From NCBI GenBank assembly GCA_050944415.1, contig JBMNRA010000005.1, forward strand, positions 3,105 to 67,104: a stretch of 64,000 nucleotides of DNA, in the 5' to 3' direction. How positions within the stretch are numbered: position 1 is the stretch's first letter; every line of letters begins with the position of its first letter. The DNA comes from Ruminococcus_G sp050944415 (GTDB taxonomy: Bacteria; Bacillota; Clostridia; Lachnospirales; Lachnospiraceae). Both the position numbers and the translations under genes were made by a program. A model generated the notes under the pieces. The model worked only from the letters and a program-made list of their open reading frames with translations, had not been told where the DNA came from and did no database searches. Of the stretch, positions 63,240 through 64,000 are shown piece after piece.

Positions 63240-63320
63240 TGTTATTTACCACCTTGCTTTAATGATGTAAAAGGGGAGAAACACTCCCAACGCTATCATA
63301 GCAGATTTCAGGACAAAAGG

Positions 63321-63361
63321 AAACCGCCGGAAAATATGCAGCTTATCTTTTCCGGCGGTTT
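63321..63361. terminator. Intrinsic terminator
   Basis: Fourteen-bp perfect stem (63321-63334 against 63348-63361) with a 13-nt loop, just past the stop of the minus-strand small gene. Confidence 0.85.
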
Positions 63362-63369
63362 GGTAAACG

Positions 63370-63534
63370 TTATGAGTGCTTTATCTGGTAGGCAACCAGA
63401 GCGATATTGCGATATCCCTCTTTCTCCAGCTTTTGTTCAAATTCTGTCAGATGACGGCGGCAGGATTCTGAAATATCGGCGTATTCCGCTTTCATTTTCT
63501 GCGTGTCTGTCTCCTGGTTATAATCTGAATGCAT
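63370..63534 (-). CDS. Small 54-residue protein of unknown function
   Basis: A short acidic/basic helical protein (MHSDYNQETDTQKMKAEYAD at the start, ending AYQIKHS). AAAGGAGGTG lies 6-8 bases before the ATG at 63534, one of the strongest ribosome binding sites in the window, and a terminator follows. This supports a real gene. There are no Cys-rich, membrane or signal features, and no family is recognised. It is divergent from the amidase gene. Confidence 0.7.
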   Translation of the reverse strand: MHSDYNQETDTQKMKAEYADISESCRRHLTEFEQKLEKEGYRNIALVAYQIKHS

Positions 63535-63629
63535 ATGGGCACCTCCTTTACCGCTATAGGATGTGCGGCTGAAAGAAGAAATATACACCAGTCCGGGGGA
63601 AAATGCATATTTTAAACAGAAGGATATTT

Positions 63630-64000
63630 ATGAGGTGCCTTATGCCATATAAAATTGTTCTGGATGCCGGTCACGGCGGGGAAGATCCGGGAGCCGTTAA
63701 TCAGGGGAGAAATGAAAAGGATGACACATTGAATCTGGTGCTGGCTGTAGGAGAGATTCTGGAAAATAACGGGTTCGACGTGGTGTATACGAGAACCACG
63801 GATGTATACCAGACGCCCTTCGAGAAGGCGCAGATTGCCAATCAGTCCGGGGCTGATTTCTTTGTTTCCATTCACCGCAATTCCAGTCCGAGACCGAATC
63901 AGTATTCCGGTGTGGAGAGTCTGGTATATGATAAGTCGGGGATTAAACTGGAGATGGCAGAGAATATCGATCGTGCGCTGGAGGAGGTCGGCTTTAAAAA
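63630..64000 (+). CDS. N-acetylmuramoyl-L-alanine amidase (Amidase_3), cut by window end
   Basis: Zinc-dependent peptidoglycan hydrolase. The visible 123 residues contain VLDAGHGGEDPGAV (zinc His), the Glu-bearing GRNEKDDTLNLV, VVYTRTTDVY, and SIHRNSS (second zinc His), the standard Amidase_3 order. The frame is open to the window edge. An ATG at 63642 is an alternative start with GAGGTG before it. There is no signal peptide at the N-terminus, so it may act in the cytosol during spore or cell lysis, or be exported another way. Confidence 0.88.
   Translation, partial: MRCLMPYKIVLDAGHGGEDPGAVNQGRNEKDDTLNLVLAVGEILENNGFDVVYTRTTDVYQTPFEKAQIANQSGADFFVSIHRNSSPRPNQYSGVESLVYDKSGIKLEMAENIDRALEEVGFK

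Overview
The window looks like chromosome from a Gram-positive Clostridia bacterium, most likely a gut Lachnospiraceae (Blautia / Clostridium cluster XIVa type). The support is: strong AGGAGG-type ribosome binding sites with some TTG starts; sigmaA promoters of the TTGACA/TATAAT type; intrinsic terminators between convergent genes; a CpsB/CpsD/CpsC capsule-regulation set followed by a class B sortase; paired YolD and Y-family polymerase genes; and several lineage-typical families of unknown function (DUF5721-like, DUF4867-like, COG3044 ATPase). I saw no rRNA, tRNA or CRISPR array. The first gene (htpG) and the last (an amidase) are cut by the window edges.

Layout. 1-4.3 kb: end of htpG, then an ArsR-type repressor divergent from a small metallochaperone and a Zn/Cd/Pb-type P1B ATPase, with a clear promoter and palindromic operator between them. 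4.4-8.0 kb: an ABC export or lipoprotein-release-type operon (ATPase, secreted adaptor-like protein, MacB/FtsX permease). 8.0-16.1 kb: an acquired island with a Bce-like two-component system and two tandem copies of an ATPase/FtsX-permease pair. The second ATPase has lost its catalytic core through two exact in-frame deletions. The island ends in remnants of a large serine recombinase. 16.1-24.0 kb: core metabolism (citrate synthase, DegV) and an AraC-controlled sugar operon on the minus strand (DUF4867, fucose/arabinose-type isomerase, xylulokinase). 24.2-29.8 kb: a molybdenum aldehyde oxidoreductase and a multidomain FAD/Fe-S/CCG protein. 29.8-36.2 kb: an AT-richer mosaic of polysaccharide genes (GT2, CapF, NTP_transf_5, CapG) bounded by two chimeric ORFs (zinc-ribbon::membrane protein and GlmS::Fic) and an IS66 remnant. 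36.3-45.9 kb: an AbiH-like defence gene, a diguanylate cyclase, LCP, VanZ, the intact glmS, a P1 peptidase, and an SOS-type YolD/Y-family polymerase pair on the minus strand.

46.0-55.9 kb is the most interesting region: a type I sulfatase, a LacI regulator, a complete NrtABC/SsuABC/TauABC-class importer, a TauE/SafE exporter, an AraC regulator and a uroporphyrinogen-decarboxylase-like (corrinoid methyltransferase-type) protein. A nearly identical 29-bp element (27/29) lies in front of both the sulfatase and the UroD-like gene, which ties the two ends together. The two importer ATPases are complementarily degenerate: one lacks the H-loop histidine, the other lacks both glycines of the LSGGQ signature. 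A dimer would therefore have one canonical and one degenerate ATP site, which is unusual for an importer. I infer a scavenging system for an unknown sulfated or sulfonated, possibly methylated, compound.

56-60.7 kb: a capsule/cell-wall operon (DUF5011-like protein, CpsB phosphatase, CpsD BY-kinase, CpsC/Wzz, class B sortase, LCP ligase), followed by a small surface protein with an SPKTG sorting signal that fits the adjacent sortase. 61.5-64 kb: a COG3044 ATPase and a 54-residue protein on the minus strand, then the start of an N-acetylmuramoyl-L-alanine amidase.
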